Shown here: positions 8,619 through 20,900 of the stretch, piece by piece
How positions within the stretch are numbered: position 1 is the stretch's first letter
Layout of the letters: each line of letters opens with the position of its first letter
From: Pseudomonas fluorescens
GTDB taxonomy: Bacteria > Pseudomonadota > Gammaproteobacteria > Pseudomonadales > Pseudomonadaceae
Assembly (NCBI RefSeq): GCF_000730425.1
Contig: NZ_CP008896.1
Coordinates: forward strand, 992,001-1,056,000
Direction: 5' to 3'
DNA: 64,000 nt
Program-made: the position numbers and the translations under genes
Notes under the pieces: model-generated
Seen by the model: the letters and a program-made list of their open reading frames with translations, nothing else
Told to the model about the DNA's origin: nothing
Database searches by the model: none

Positions 8619-10925
8619 TCAGAGGTTTTCGTAGCGGTTCATATCCAGCACACCCTCTTCCACCGGCGTGGTTTCGTGGAGGTACTGCGACAAATCGTGG
8701 AAGTACTCCCAGAACTGCGGGTGACTGCGACGAATGCCCCAGCGCTCGACAATCCGCTCAAAACGCTTGGCGTCCCTGGCCAGCTCCATGTCCTCGACGA
8801 ACTCCGCCACATCCTCGGCCGGCACGTTGAAGATGAAGTTGGGGTAACTGCTGAGCACGCCCGGGTAGATCGTCAAGGTATCCAGGCCCGGCTGATAGCG
8901 ATAGGCCTCGCCCAGCATAAAGGCCACGTTACTGTGGGCACGGTTGCGCAGCAGGCTGTACACCTCGCGTTTACCGCTGCGGGTCTGGATGCGCAGCAGG
9001 GTGGCTTCCGGCAATTGTTCGATCACCTTGAGCCCGGCCGCCGGCCTGGAAGTCAGGCGGCTGAGCGTCTGCTCGGCGTCGCGCAGTTGCGGATCGATAC
9101 CGGGACGCGAGCAATAGGCGCCAACACAACGGTTGATCGGGTCCGGGCTGGCGTTCAGGTCGCCATAGCGGGCCAGCAGTTGCTTGGCGAAATCGCGTTT
9201 CGGGTCCTGGGGGTCAAGCTTCAGGCCGGTGGGTTTGTCGTTGTCGATGGCTTCATAGTCCAGCCACAGCTTGACCTTGCCGCTGTTCTGGTACCAGTCA
9301 TCGAGGTATCCGTCCCGCGAATCAGCCGGCATCAGGCGCAGGAAGTTCTGTTCGGCGCCGTTGCGGATCAGGTCGAAATACAAGCGGGTCTGCGCCTGGT
9401 GCGAGACATTGCCGAACACATCGAAATTGACCGCCAACTGGTAATAGGTGCGCTCCAGCAACGGGTAATCGAACAGCCACATCGTCTGCGGCACTTCGCC
9501 AATCAGGCCTTTGGTCACCGAGGCGCTGTCGAAGTGGCGGAAGATGCTGAGCAAGGCGTTGTCATTGCCCTCCCACAGGCTGGACCAGCCAGGCGCCGGC
9601 AAGTCCGCGTAGTTGTCACGGCGCAAGGCCTCGTATTCATTGCGCTTGTCGCGATAGGCCAGCCACAGGCTCAACACACTGCCCACGTCATCGTTCTGCC
9701 CCGGCATCGCCAGCAACGGCGTGGCCTGGCCACGATAACGGGCATCGGTGATGTAAAGGTCGTGGTCCGGGTCCTGGAACAGCGTCCAGAAGTTGTCGCG
9801 GATCACGTCCGTAGCAATCTGCCCCCGGCACACCGGCCCACGAATAAAGGTGCGCACGAAGTATTCGGCGTTATCCAGCATGAACTGGTAGCGCGCCTTG
9901 GCCGGGATGGCCTCGAAGGTCTCGAACGGGTTGGCTCGGCGGCCAGGGCCGTAGCCCGGCAGCGCCATGACCTGCCAGTCACCGCTGTAGAACAGCGACT
10001 TGACCCGTGCCATCTTCGCCGCGCTGAACGGGTAGGTAATGTGGGTCTTGTGCACGATCACCCCTTGTACCGGCCACAAGCGGTAGTACACCTGGGTGCC
10101 AGGATCGTCATTAGGGCGACGGGTGTTGATCAGGTCGATTGGCTGACCGCTGGGCGTGCGCGAGCGCACCCACTGGAAATAATGCCCCGGCTCACCACCT
10201 TCAAAATAGATATGGGCGAGGAACAGATGCTCGAACAACCAGCGCGCCACCAGGCTTTCCCGGGCACCGGGCTGGTTCAGCAGGTTTTCCCATTGCTGTA
10301 CCTGCAAGGCTTCCTGGGCGCTGGGTGCCAGGCCTTGCTGGTCAATCGGCGCACCGGAGGCCAGCCAGCGCTGCAAGGTCTGGTACTGCTGGTCGGTCAG
10401 GCCGGTAACCGCCAGGGGCATGCCTTCTTTGGGGTGCGCACCGGCGTAGGCATCGAACTCTCCCGGCAGTGGGCACATGTTCTCGCGGTTCAGGCCCAAC
10501 ACAATCTCATCGGGCAGCTTGGCATTGGGCACCAGTGGGGTTTTATGGCCCAACTCCAGCATCCGTGCCATCAGCGCGGCCTGGGTGCCCTGGGCATCCA
10601 GCACCGAGGCAAACCCCTGGCGTTGCCAGGCGGCCTTGCCAAAGGCGTCATAAAACAGCCGGGTCGGCTGCGACGCCTGGCTGCGTTCACCGTCATACAC
10701 CGGCACCTTGCTCGCCCCGCGTGCCGCGCCCTCGCCACTGCCCAGGTTGAGTTGGCAGGCGGAGTCGTAGCAGGCATGGCAGGCCACGCATTTCTCAGTG
10801 AAGATCGGTTGAACATCGCGGGTATAGGAAATCGCCGGGGTGGGGCCATTTGCCGGTAATGGATTTGCCTGCGCAATACAGGCGACCACTGCCAGGACGG
10901 CAGTGGTGATGAGGCGAAGTGACAT
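8619..10925 (-). CDS. cti: Fatty acid cis/trans isomerase Cti
   Basis: 768 residues, close to known Cti proteins. A Sec signal peptide (about residues 1-20, ending AQA) precedes a c-type heme motif CVACH (C46, C49, H50), the feature that marks Cti as a periplasmic heme enzyme. It converts cis unsaturated acyl chains of membrane lipids to trans when solvents, heat or osmotic stress threaten membrane fluidity, and is known from Pseudomonas and Vibrio. Further conserved stretches include NREHNC-like NRENMCPLPGEF and ARYRGQATPLLAMPGQNDD. It is transcribed divergently from metH and ends near a REPIN. Confidence 0.95.
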   Translation of the reverse strand: MSLRLITTAVLAVVACIAQANPLPANGPTPAISYTRDVQPIFTEKCVACHACYDSACQLNLGSGEGAARGASKVPVYDGERSQASQPTRLFYDAFGKAAWQRQGFASVLDAQGTQAALMARMLELGHKTPLVPNAKLPDEIVLGLNRENMCPLPGEFDAYAGAHPKEGMPLAVTGLTDQQYQTLQRWLASGAPIDQQGLAPSAQEALQVQQWENLLNQPGARESLVARWLFEHLFLAHIYFEGGEPGHYFQWVRSRTPSGQPIDLINTRRPNDDPGTQVYYRLWPVQGVIVHKTHITYPFSAAKMARVKSLFYSGDWQVMALPGYGPGRRANPFETFEAIPAKARYQFMLDNAEYFVRTFIRGPVCRGQIATDVIRDNFWTLFQDPDHDLYITDARYRGQATPLLAMPGQNDDVGSVLSLWLAYRDKRNEYEALRRDNYADLPAPGWSSLWEGNDNALLSIFRHFDSASVTKGLIGEVPQTMWLFDYPLLERTYYQLAVNFDVFGNVSHQAQTRLYFDLIRNGAEQNFLRLMPADSRDGYLDDWYQNSGKVKLWLDYEAIDNDKPTGLKLDPQDPKRDFAKQLLARYGDLNASPDPINRCVGAYCSRPGIDPQLRDAEQTLSRLTSRPAAGLKVIEQLPEATLLRIQTRSGKREVYSLLRNRAHSNVAFMLGEAYRYQPGLDTLTIYPGVLSSYPNFIFNVPAEDVAEFVEDMELARDAKRFERIVERWGIRRSHPQFWEYFHDLSQYLHETTPVEEGVLDMNRYENL

Positions 10926-11090
10926 GTATCCGATCTCGATTCAATGCATGCGCTGAAAAATTGCGCTGATTCTACCGATGTCGGCACCCCACCAACATGA
11001 GCGATATTCATGCAAAACCTGGAGATGCTCTAAAAGCGCACAGGTTTGTTATGATCCACGCCCTCCGTAATGCCTGATTAGAGTAGTCCC

Positions 11091-14000
11091 ATGTCCGATC
11101 GTAGCACTCGCCTGCAAGCCCTCCAGCAAGCCCTCAAGGAACGCATCCTGATCCTCGATGGTGGCATGGGCACGATGATCCAGAGCTACAAGCTGGAGGA
11201 AGAAGACTACCGTGGCAAACGCTTCGCCGACTGGCCAAGTGACGTCAAGGGCAATAACGACCTGTTGATCCTGACCCGCCCGGACGTGATCGGCGGGATC
11301 GAGAAGGCCTACCTGGATGCCGGTGCCGATATCCTCGAAACCAACACCTTCAACGCCACCCAAGTGTCCCAGGCCGACTACGGTATGGAGGCGCTGGCTT
11401 ACGAACTGAACCTGGAAGGCGCGCGCCTGGCCCGCCGGGTCGCCGACGCCAAGACCCTCGAAACCCCGGACAAGCCGCGCTTCGTCGCCGGCGTACTGGG
11501 CCCGACCAGCCGCACCTGCTCGCTGTCGCCAGACGTGAACAACCCCGGCTACCGCAACGTCACCTTCGATGAGCTGGTGGAGAACTACACCGAGGCCACC
11601 CAAGGCCTGATCGAAGGCGGTGCGGACATGATCCTCATCGAAACCATCTTCGATACCCTCAACGCCAAGGCCGCGATCTTTGCCGTGCAGGGCGTGTACG
11701 AAGCACTGGGCGTCGAATTGCCGATCATGATTTCAGGCACCATTACCGACGCCTCCGGTCGCACCCTGTCGGGCCAGACCACCGAAGCATTCTGGAACTC
11801 CATCAGCCACGCCAAGCCGATTTCCGTGGGCTTGAACTGCGCCCTGGGAGCCCGCGAGCTGCGGCCGTACCTGGAAGAACTGTCGAACAAGGCCGACACC
11901 TACGTTTCTGCGCACCCCAACGCCGGCCTGCCCAACGAGTTCGGCGAGTACGACGAGCTGCCATCGCAAACCGCCAAGGTCATTGAGGAGTTCGCCCAGA
12001 GCGGCTTCCTCAATATCGTCGGCGGCTGCTGCGGCACCACGCCGGGACATATCGAAGCCATTGCCAAGGCCGTGGCCGGCTACGCCCCGCGCCCGATCCC
12101 TGACATTCCCAAGGCCTGCCGCCTGTCGGGCCTTGAGCCGTTCACCATTGATCGCCAGTCGCTGTTCGTCAACGTCGGCGAACGCACCAATATTACCGGC
12201 TCGGCCAAGTTCGCCCGGCTGATCCGCGAGGACAATTACACCGAAGCCCTGGAAGTCGCCCTGCAGCAGGTGGAAGCCGGCGCCCAGGTGATCGATATCA
12301 ACATGGATGAGGGCATGCTCGATTCGAAGAAGGCCATGGTGACCTTCCTCAATCTGATTGCCGGCGAGCCGGATATCTCCCGCGTACCGATCATGATCGA
12401 CTCCTCCAAGTGGGAAGTGATCGAGGCCGGCCTCAAATGCATCCAGGGCAAGGGCATCGTCAACTCCATCAGCATGAAAGAGGGTGTCGAGCAGTTCATC
12501 CATCACGCCAAGCTGTGCAAGCGCTACGGCGCGGCAGTGGTGGTGATGGCATTCGACGAAGCCGGCCAGGCCGATACCGAGGCGCGCAAGAAAGAGATCT
12601 GCAAGCGTTCCTACGACATCCTGGTCAATGAAGTGGGCTTCCCGCCGCAAGACATCATCTTCGACCCGAACATCTTCGCCGTGGCCACCGGTATCGAAGA
12701 GCACAACAACTACGCCGTCGACTTCATCAACGCCTGTGCCTATATCCGCGACGAACTGCCATACGCGCTGACCTCCGGTGGCGTGTCCAACGTGTCGTTC
12801 TCGTTCCGCGGCAACAATCCGGTACGCGAGGCGATCCACTCGGTGTTCCTGCTGCATGCGATCCGCAACGGCCTGACCATGGGCATCGTCAACGCCGGCC
12901 AGTTGGAGATCTACGACCAGATCCCCGCCGAGCTGCGCGACGCCGTGGAAGATGTGGTACTCAACCGCACCCCGGAAGGCACTGATGCCCTGCTTGCCAT
13001 CGCCGACAAGTACAAGGGCGACGGCAGCGTCAAGGAAGCCGAGACCGAAGAATGGCGTGGCTGGGAAGTCAACAAGCGCCTGGAACATGCGCTGGTCAAG
13101 GGCATCACCACCCATATCGTCGAAGATACCGAAGAGTCCAGGCAGTCGTTCGCGCGCCCGATCGAGGTGATCGAAGGCCCGCTGATGTCTGGCATGAACA
13201 TCGTTGGCGACCTGTTTGGCGCTGGCAAAATGTTCCTGCCCCAGGTGGTGAAGTCTGCCCGGGTGATGAAGCAGGCCGTGGCCCACTTGATCCCGTTCAT
13301 CGAGCTGGAAAAAGGCGACAAGCCGCAAGCCAAGGGCAAGATCCTCATGGCCACGGTCAAAGGCGACGTGCACGATATCGGCAAGAACATTGTCGGCGTG
13401 GTGCTCGGTTGCAACGGCTACGACATTGTCGACCTGGGCGTAATGGTCCCGGCCGAGAAGATCCTGCAGGTGGCCAAGGAGCAGAAGTGCGACATTATCG
13501 GCCTGTCCGGGCTGATCACGCCGTCCCTGGACGAAATGGTGCATGTGGCCCGCGAGATGCAGCGCCAGGACTTCCACCTGCCGCTGATGATCGGTGGTGC
13601 TACGACCTCCAAGGCCCATACGGCGGTGAAGATCGAGCCCAAGTACAGCAACGATGCCGTGATCTACGTGACCGATGCCTCGCGTGCGGTGGGCGTGGCC
13701 ACCCAGTTGCTGTCCAAGGAGCTGAAGGCCGGTTTTGTCGAGAAAACGCGCCTGGAATACATCGACGTGCGGGAACGCACCTCGAACCGCAGCGCCCGCA
13801 CCGAGCGCCTGAGCTACGCCGCGGCCATCGCCAAGAAACCGCAGTTCGACTGGAGCACCTACACCCCGGTCAAGCCGACGTTTACCGGGGCCAAGGTACT
13901 GGACAACATCGACCTCAAGGTGCTGGCCGAGTACATCGACTGGACACCGTTCTTTATCTCCTGGGACCTGGCCGGCAAGTTCCCGCGCATCCTCACCGAT

Positions 14001-14801
14001 GAGGTGGTGGGTGAAGCGGCGACCGCGCTGTATGCCGATGCCCAGGAAATGCTCAAGAAGTTGATCGATGAGAAACTTATCAGTGCCCGCGCGGTGTTCG
14101 GTTTCTGGCCGACCAACCAGGTGCAGGAGGATGACCTGGAAGTCTACGGTGACGATGGCCAGCCGATTGCCAAGCTGCATCACCTGCGCCAGCAGATCAT
14201 CAAGACCGATGGCAAGCCGAACTTCTCCCTGGCCGACTTTGTTGCGCCCAAGGACAGCGGCGTGACCGACTACATCGGTGGTTTTATCACCACCGCCGGC
14301 ATCGGCGCCGAAGAAGTGGCCAAGGCCTACCAGGACGCTGGCGACGACTACAACTCGATCATGGTCAAGGCCCTGGCCGACCGCCTGGCCGAGGCCTGTG
14401 CCGAATGGCTGCACCAGCAAGTACGTAAAGACTACTGGGGGTATGCCAAGGACGAAGAGCTGGACAACGAAGCACTGATCAAGGAGCAGTACAGCGGTAT
14501 CCGCCCTGCCCCCGGCTACCCGGCGTGCCCGGATCACACCGAGAAGGCCCAGTTGTTCCAGTTGCTGGACCCCGAGGCCCGCGAAATGCACGCCGGGCGC
14601 AGCGGCGTGTTCCTCACCGAACACTACGCGATGTTCCCGGCGGCAGCGGTCAGCGGCTGGTACTTCGCCCACCCGCAGGCGCAGTACTTTGCCGTAGGCA
14701 AGATCGACAAGGACCAAGTGACGAGCTACACCGCCCGCAAAGACCAGGACCTGGCCGTGACCGAACGCTGGTTGGCGCCCAACCTGGGTTACGACAACTG
14801 A
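11091..14801 (+). CDS. metH: Cobalamin-dependent methionine synthase MetH
   Basis: 1,236 residues with all four MetH modules: homocysteine-binding barrel (about 1-330, zinc cysteines in GGCCGTTP), methyltetrahydrofolate-binding barrel (about 355-615), B12-binding cap and Rossmann domain (about 650-890, DVHDIGKN with the cobalt-ligating His near residue 761), and C-terminal AdoMet activation domain (about 920-1236, [12 protein letters not shown]). It transfers a methyl group from 5-methyl-THF to homocysteine. It depends on the cofactor made by the cob block nearby. The start has no strong Shine-Dalgarno, but the protein begins as in other pseudomonads. No cobalamin or SAM riboswitch was seen in the 165-base gap before it. 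Confidence 0.98.
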   Translation: MSDRSTRLQALQQALKERILILDGGMGTMIQSYKLEEEDYRGKRFADWPSDVKGNNDLLILTRPDVIGGIEKAYLDAGADILETNTFNATQVSQADYGMEALAYELNLEGARLARRVADAKTLETPDKPRFVAGVLGPTSRTCSLSPDVNNPGYRNVTFDELVENYTEATQGLIEGGADMILIETIFDTLNAKAAIFAVQGVYEALGVELPIMISGTITDASGRTLSGQTTEAFWNSISHAKPISVGLNCALGARELRPYLEELSNKADTYVSAHPNAGLPNEFGEYDELPSQTAKVIEEFAQSGFLNIVGGCCGTTPGHIEAIAKAVAGYAPRPIPDIPKACRLSGLEPFTIDRQSLFVNVGERTNITGSAKFARLIREDNYTEALEVALQQVEAGAQVIDINMDEGMLDSKKAMVTFLNLIAGEPDISRVPIMIDSSKWEVIEAGLKCIQGKGIVNSISMKEGVEQFIHHAKLCKRYGAAVVVMAFDEAGQADTEARKKEICKRSYDILVNEVGFPPQDIIFDPNIFAVATGIEEHNNYAVDFINACAYIRDELPYALTSGGVSNVSFSFRGNNPVREAIHSVFLLHAIRNGLTMGIVNAGQLEIYDQIPAELRDAVEDVVLNRTPEGTDALLAIADKYKGDGSVKEAETEEWRGWEVNKRLEHALVKGITTHIVEDTEESRQSFARPIEVIEGPLMSGMNIVGDLFGAGKMFLPQVVKSARVMKQAVAHLIPFIELEKGDKPQAKGKILMATVKGDVHDIGKNIVGVVLGCNGYDIVDLGVMVPAEKILQVAKEQKCDIIGLSGLITPSLDEMVHVAREMQRQDFHLPLMIGGATTSKAHTAVKIEPKYSNDAVIYVTDASRAVGVATQLLSKELKAGFVEKTRLEYIDVRERTSNRSARTERLSYAAAIAKKPQFDWSTYTPVKPTFTGAKVLDNIDLKVLAEYIDWTPFFISWDLAGKFPRILTDEVVGEAATALYADAQEMLKKLIDEKLISARAVFGFWPTNQVQEDDLEVYGDDGQPIAKLHHLRQQIIKTDGKPNFSLADFVAPKDSGVTDYIGGFITTAGIGAEEVAKAYQDAGDDYNSIMVKALADRLAEACAEWLHQQVRKDYWGYAKDEELDNEALIKEQYSGIRPAPGYPACPDHTEKAQLFQLLDPEAREMHAGRSGVFLTEHYAMFPAAAVSGWYFAHPQAQYFAVGKIDKDQVTSYTARKDQDLAVTERWLAPNLGYDN

Positions 14802-14859
14802 GGGCTCCTACAGGGGGGCTCACCAGGGCACGGAATCCTGGACCCGCCACATACCGAAT

Positions 14860-14889
14860 GTAGGCGCTGGCTTGCCAGCGATAGCGCCC
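14860..14889 (+). repeat. Single REP element
   Basis: GTAGGCGCTGGCTTGCCAGC followed by GATAGCGCCC, one REP unit with an imperfect internal palindrome, between metH and the LRR gene. No inverted partner was seen next to it. Confidence 0.7.
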
Positions 14890-14926
14890 GTGCTGTCGCT
14901 ACATCACTACCAGACACGCCGCCCCC

Positions 14927-17900
14927 CTATAACCTCAATTCCGCCCGCTCCTGCCGGGTCAGGCGGATTGCCAGCGCTACCCGTTGCTCCTTGCTCCAGG
15001 TGCCCAATACAGCGTATTCACGCAGGTAATCAGAACCATCATCGGGGTAGCGCGCATCCAGGCTGTCAGTTTTGCGCTCCAGTTCACGGGCCAGGGCCGA
15101 GAAGTCCGTGGCGTATTTTTTCTTCAGGTAATTGAGCCAATACTCAAGGCCCACCAGCCTTTCATCGAAGCCAGGGGTGTTTTCACGCTCCAGAACAGCT
15201 GTATACGCACGATCAAGGTCAGCCTGGGTAATCTCTGACAACTCGCTGTACAGCATGCCGGACGGCTGCCTGGGCAGCTCCAGGCGCTGTGCAAGGCCTA
15301 TGCGCAAGGCCAGGCGGATCTCTGCCGGGTCAATGTCCGGGCGACTTTCGCTGATCGCCTGGGCGATGCCCTCTACTGCCTCCAGGCGGATCATTCCACG
15401 GGCGAACTTCAGCAGCGCAGCTCCGTCCTGTCCGTGCTCGGCCATTCTCAGCGCATCGAATTCCAGTACACGCCTTTCAAACTCGTTGAACATCAGGATT
15501 CGCCCATCCCCACAGGTCACCTCCGGCATCATTGCCGTCGCCCGGGCAAACAGGTCCCGCCTCATGGCCGGGTTGCTGCCGATCGCCTCCAGCACCGACC
15601 ACACTCGTTGCGTCAGCTCAGCCGGCGCTTCAAGGAAATCATCGGTATTGCGCAGTTGCGACAGGGTGTAGAAAAAATCGCTGCTGCCTTCTTGTGCACT
15701 GAGGTCATCCCAAAGCCGGTGTCTTGGCGATGAGGGCGGCGTACCGCCAAACCACCGGGCCTTCTGTATCTGGGGCGCTTCAACATCAGGATGGCTCAAA
15801 GAGTAATCAGGGGAGTCGAAAGCCCCCCTCTCATCGCGATCCCGATGCCCTCGAATCATGTTCTCCAACTGTTCGTCGGTGAACCCCAGGCCATTGCCGG
15901 TATGGGCCAGGTAGGCTTGCAAGTCCTCACAGCTTTGTTGCCCAAGCCGGTTACCCGCCAGGTTGGTGCCCGCCATCAATTGACGATGTTGCGGCTCGAA
16001 TGCAGTGGGGGGCAGTGTTTCGATCCAGTTGTCGTGCAAATCCAGGGTACGCAAGCGTGGCAGTTCAAATAGCCCCATGGGCCACTCATCAAGCAGATTA
16101 TTCTGCAGATACAGGGCATCGAGCCGGACCTGGCCCCTGAGGTCCAGTTCGCTCAGGACATTTTCGCTGAGGTCCAGCCGTCTCAACGCGTGAAACTCGG
16201 CGATTGCCTCAGGTAAAGCGTGCAGCCCGTTGTGACTGAGCGTCAATGTCTGCACGTGAGTGAAGGCCCGCAGGAACTCGTTGGAGCCCTGGGCCGTCAG
16301 CCTGACACGGCTCAGGTTCAATTCCGTGACATGCGTGAAATGCATGGGCACTCTCGGCATATCTCCCAATGACAGGCCAGAGAAGTCCAGCACGCCAACG
16401 CCATTCAACCCGGCAATGGGGGGCGTGGGGCGCAGGGTGTGACGCCAGCTCTCCAGCAACCGGTCCGCCGCGCGCCGTCGGTCCAGCGCACTGATCCAGC
16501 CACCGTCCAGATACCCATGCACATCGATCCACTCATTGAGCACCGCCACCCACTGCCCGTACTGCCCTTCCCATTCATCGAGCCGGGCCTCGACCTGCCG
16601 TGTATCGAGACCACTGGCGCGCAGTTCAGCAATCCTTGCCGTCGCCTGCAGATCGTCCAGTGCCGGGGCCAGGCGTTGCAGGCGCGCGGCCAGGGCCAGC
16701 GGCACGGCGTTGGCGCCAGTCACTGTCGCCAGCGCCACCAGCAAATCGGGACGTCGCAGCATATCCTCGGAAAAATACTCAGGCTCACCTCCCGTCTGAC
16801 CTTGGGCAAGCAGTTCACGGGGGATACCCAAGGGGGTTTCCAGTGGCCCTGACGGGGATTGCGCCCCATAGCGTCGCGCATACATCCGGGCATCGGCACG
16901 CGCCATCAGGCTGAGGCGGCAACCGCGTAAGTGGGTAACGGATAGCAACCGCTCATGCCCGCTCAACACCGCGTCAGGGATCGCGGTCACTGCGCTGTGG
17001 CTCAAATCCAGGCGCTGCAACGCCTCCAGCTCAAGCACACCCTGCGGCCAGTCCGAGATCGCGCTGTGACTCAGGTCCAGGATCTGCAATTGGTGAAGCC
17101 CGCTGACATCCAGACGACTGATTGGGTTGTACTGCAAGCGCAGGGATGACAGGCCGCTCAAACGGCTCAGGCGCGCCTGTATCGCGGGCGTCATGACCAG
17201 CCAGTTGTGGGACAGATCAAGGTGGCGCAAGGAGGAGTGCCCAAGCAGTGCCACAGGCAGTTCGGTCAGGTTGTTGCGGGCCAGGCTCAACGTGTCGAGC
17301 TGGGGGAAGTGACCCAGCCAGCCATTGATGCCTTCGAGTGACACACCGATATCGTCCAGATTCAAGCTGCGCACGTGGGCAAACCCGCTGGCCGGCACCT
17401 GTGGGAAATCAATCAGGTTGGCGCCAGACAGGTCCAGAGCCCCGGCCACAGGCGCCGCCCCGACAAGACGCTGTGCCAGGCCCTGGCGCCAGCATTCCAT
17501 CAGGCGCTCAGAGGCGACCTGGCGCTCCACCTCAACCCTGCCGATGCTCGAGTCGCGATCCGACCACTGCTCAAGTTCACCGATCAGCCTGCGGTACTCC
17601 TCCTGCACGGCGCCGACCCTCTCCAGGCGCTGGCGAGAGGTCAACCCCTGTGTTCTGAAGCCAGCCAAGACGTTGTCGACAAATGCCTGGGCGCCGGGTC
17701 TCAAGCGGCCCAAGGCACCTTCGCAGTAGGCCTGCACCAGTCGCTGCTCATCGACCAGATGGGCCGGGTTGTCATGCAGGTATTCATAAACCCGCATGAA
17801 ATCCTCGGGCTCATACGCAGACCAGTTCATATGCAAACCGCGCCACAAGCGCTGATGCCCGACAAACATCTCGGCTGGCACGCTGTGCAACTGGGTCCGG

Positions 17901-20900
17901 GCGAGGTCGAGAAATTCAAGATGTTCAAGGGCCTGGAGCCCTGTGGGCCAGGTTTGGAGCGTTCCGGATACCGTCAACCGACGCAAGGCCGTCAGCCCGC
18001 TGACATCCAGGTTTTCCAGGCTGCCCGCCAGGGATAATTGCTCAAGCCAAACCATGCGATTCAGAGCAAGCAGCACTTCGGGGGAATAGCTCAGCAAGGG
18101 CCCCGTCAGTGACAGTCCAGTAATACCCTGGAAATTGGCCAACCGTTCAGCCACCGCGCCGAGGTGGCCAGGGAGCACGTAGAGTTCCAGATGCTGCACC
18201 CGAGGAAATGGCTGGAGCAACCCTGCGGCGTCCTGGGCCAGCAATCTGGCCCCAGACAGATTCAAGGATCGCACATGGGAAAAGTCGGCCTGCAGCTCAG
18301 GGAGTGCCTGCTCTCCCCGTAGACTCAACGTCGCATGGGGCACTTGGCCGCGGTCACAACCCAGGCGCCAACAGTCGATGACATCACCCATCGAACGCAT
18401 GCGTTGCTCATCGGCGCCTGCCCATTGATCAAGCGTCGTACGCAGTGTCATCAACTCACGTCGACGGTTAGCAAATAGCCGCCAGATCTGCTGAGTGCTT
18501 TCACCGTCACGCCGTCTGGCCCATACCCGTTCCTGTGCCTCGGCTTCACTGATATTGGGGTATACGCTGCGTACATGGGCGATCAGGCGGGCATCGTCTG
18601 CAAAAGGCCCGCCTCGGCCCGACAACTCATAGCCCAGGCGTCCGCTTGGCAGGCGTACCGCGGGCCTGGACCGTGGCGCACGCAACTTCAAGATGTCATG
18701 GCCGATCATGTCGCGGTGACGCCTGGCATAGGCAGCCAACGCTTGCTGCAAGCCCACCCCATCGCTAGCCAGCAATCGACGCGCCGGGTCGGGCAAGGCG
18801 TCGACGATTGCCTGCAATAGGTTGCAGCCCTGGGCGGGCGTGCTATTGAGCAAGTTGCCAGCCACATCCTGGGCCTGGAAGCTATCGCCACGTTTGACCA
18901 GGTACCTGCGCAGGGGGGCGTGCTCGTCGCCGATGCTGTCGAGCAAGGGCCCTTGGATGCTCTCTATACGCACCTCCAGGCGCAGGCCTTGGGGCCATCC
19001 GGGCAGGCGCTCCAGGCAGTGCAAGGTGACTCGGTCACCGTCAGCGCTGGCGAGCCCATCGCGATACAGCCCACTGAGCGCCCGGCTCAAGCGCCCTTGC
19101 TGCACACTGATCCGGGCCCGCAGGTCCAAACGCTCGCTGACACGCCCGTGGTCGTGCAAATGCTCAAGTTCCTGGGGGCTGGCGGTATTGAGCAACTCAT
19201 CCTGGGCGCGCCTGGACAGCGAGGGAAACCGTCGTTGCAACGGCCCTGTTTGGATAAGGGGCCTGCCAGTGCCGCGTAACAGGGCGTCAAACAACGCCGA
19301 CTGCCTTTGCCGTGCATAGTCGGCCAGGCGCTCGTTGAACACCTGCGCCCCCGGCGTTCCGCCCCAGCTTGAAGTACTGCCTAACAAACCGCGGATTTCT
19401 TGCTCATTCAGACCCTCCAGCACCACCTGGGCAAGCCGGCCTTGCTGCAAGTCGAGGCGGCTGATTTTCACCGATGGGCGGCTGTCATGCTCGGGCGCCG
19501 GGGCACCATAGCGAATGGAGTGCCCTGCCGGCTCCCAGCGGCCGTCGACCCACTCCTCTGTCACTGGGATGCCAGGCTGACCGCCTCGCCCGGGCGTGCC
19601 CAGCAAACGCTGCGCCTCATCCTCGCCCAGTCGCGCCGCCTCACGTGCGGCCCCGACAAAAACAACGTCCTCGAAGACCTCCAATGCCCGCCCCAATGGC
19701 CAACCGGGCATTTGCACCGCAAGGGGCAAGGCGTGCTCGTGATGGCGCTCCAGGCCGGCGCCACGACGAAGCCGCCCGATCAGATCACCGACGTCTTGAT
19801 CGACCCTGAATCGCTCCAGTGTATCGGCCAGCACCGCTGGCACCGGCAATCCATCCAGATGAACTTTGCGCAGCACGTCATCACTGACACCACTCACGTC
19901 GCCGATACCCCTCAAGGTCTCATCCGAAAAGCCGTCGGTAATCGGGCCCAATCGACGAAGCAAGGTCAGGCGATCCCATGCCAAGGGGCGCTCATGGCTA
20001 TGGCGCCAGGCACCTGCCCGGTTGTGTTCGAGGATCGGCCGGTACGCCAGGGGGTCGCGAGGGTGCTTGATTCGCCATTTATCGAGCTGCGGATCAAAGG
20101 TCTTTTCGTAGAGCGCGTTATCGAGGCGAACGTGCAACTGGCCGTCGACCTCATATTGCCCCAAGGCATTGGGCCGGCTTGCGGGTACAAGGGTGATGTC
20201 TTTTTTGTAGGACACAAGGTCAGGTCTCCACAAACGCACCTGACCATCAGCTAGCTTCACGGGCTCCAGTGCTTCGATAACCGGCTCAGGTTTTAGCCTG
20301 CGCAAGGCAACCCCTGCGCCCGCCGTCAGACCGAGCAAGGCAAGGTTTTGCGCAAGGTCGATCAAGTGTGCCCGGGCGGCCTTGCGATCACCCTCGCTCC
20401 ACTCCTGCGTCGCCTCGAATGCCTCTTTCAGCAATTGCCCGGCCATCATTGCCATCGTGATCTCCCCCAGCACGGGCACGAACCCTGCGACCGCATTCAG
20501 GGCGAACATCTCGATATTGAGCAGCAACGCCAGTTTCTGTTTGCGCACCCTGGCATCCACATTCGCGGTGGGCACTGCATGGCTGGCCGCATCAGTGATG
20601 CACTTGTGTCGATGCCGCTCATACAGGTAGGTCCACAGATCGATTTTGTCGCTGCCAAACACCTGGCCTTTGAACGCCAGCGCCCGAGGCGCCAGAGAGG
20701 GATCCGGGTTCGCCACCTGTGGAGCCAACGGCAAGGGTGGGAAGCCTTTCAACCGCAAAGGTGTCAGCTTGCTGAGCAACTCGTAGAGTTGCCCTATGCC
20801 CGGGAAATTGGAGCCGATCCTCTCGCGCAAGGTGGCATCGGGCGCATCCTGGGTGAACTGACTGAAGTAGTGAGGGCGATCGGCATAGTCGACGAACTGG

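Noticed and set aside
11733..14717. A reading frame of about 994 codons antisense to metH
   Set aside because: It is a shadow of a highly conserved, GC-rich gene; it has no family resemblance, no ribosome-binding site and low-complexity composition.
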